From the NCBI GenBank assembly GCA_023436925.1, contig JAEZHJ010000009.1, forward strand, positions 1 to 64,000: a stretch of 64,000 nucleotides of DNA, read 5' to 3'; not shown here. The stretch's first letter is position 1. Below are more notes on the stretch, generated by a model. The model did not search any database, was not told the origin of the DNA, and saw nothing but the letters and a program-made list of their open reading frames with translations. The DNA is from Actinomycetes bacterium (GTDB lineage: Bacteria; Actinomycetota; Actinomycetes; Propionibacteriales; Propionibacteriaceae).

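Noticed and set aside
58750..64000. Short periodic direct repeats that could be taken for a CRISPR array
   Set aside because: They are in-frame, degenerate codons for GGxGxD-type protein repeats, without constant repeat and unique spacer structure, and no cas gene is near.

Overview
The window is very GC-rich and reads as an actinomycete chromosome (Actinomycetota). The signs are GTG and TTG starts, many apparently leaderless promoters (TAnnnT, six bases, start codon), a DUF3073 gene downstream of purF-purM, and long non-coding open frames on antisense strands. A Propionibacteriaceae-like host is a guess from overall feel and was not tested. No tRNA, rRNA, transposase, integrase or CRISPR array was seen.

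Positions 1-29,240 are mostly housekeeping. In order: the Pro/Gln-rich tail of a protein; a sirtuin (minus strand); a DUF368 lipid-carrier translocase; a SpoU-type RNA methyltransferase; a small membrane protein; class II fructose-bisphosphate aldolase; a CPBP membrane protease (minus); a cold-shock/DUF1294 fusion; and then a dispersed purine regulon. That regulon holds purA, purD, purB, purC, purS, purQ, purL, purF and purM. It supplies most of the route from PRPP to IMP plus the first step to AMP; purN, purE/K and purH must lie elsewhere. Other genes sit between the purine genes: a secreted nuclease-like protein, a GNAT acetyltransferase, a PabB-PabC fusion, a degenerate aldehyde-dehydrogenase relic, a DUF4870 protein, a DUF3073 protein and a fructosamine-kinase-like gene that looks cut at its 5' end.

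Positions 7,732-12,487 hold a distinct three-gene operon between purA and purD: a processive membrane glycosyltransferase 2, a membrane-anchored HlyD-like protein and a GH81 endo-beta-1,3-glucanase lipoprotein, joined by ATGA overlaps behind a long leader. The best reading is synthesis, passage and trimming of a beta-glucan exopolysaccharide, probably with 1,3 linkages.

Positions 29,454-64,000 are one uninterrupted plus-strand reading frame that runs off the window: at least 11,515 codons. It has its own promoter. It encodes a secreted or surface giant: signal peptide, coiled coil, a matrixin-like zinc-site segment (HEVGHALGLGH), Pro-rich linkers, an adhesin-like beta region, a ZU5-like module, four tandem supercycles of about 740-755 residues, a further long field of related repeats, an unusually conserved-looking beta block, a run of Ig-like modules, and finally RTX-type GGxGxD calcium-binding repeats continuing past the window edge. 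This is the most striking object in the window.
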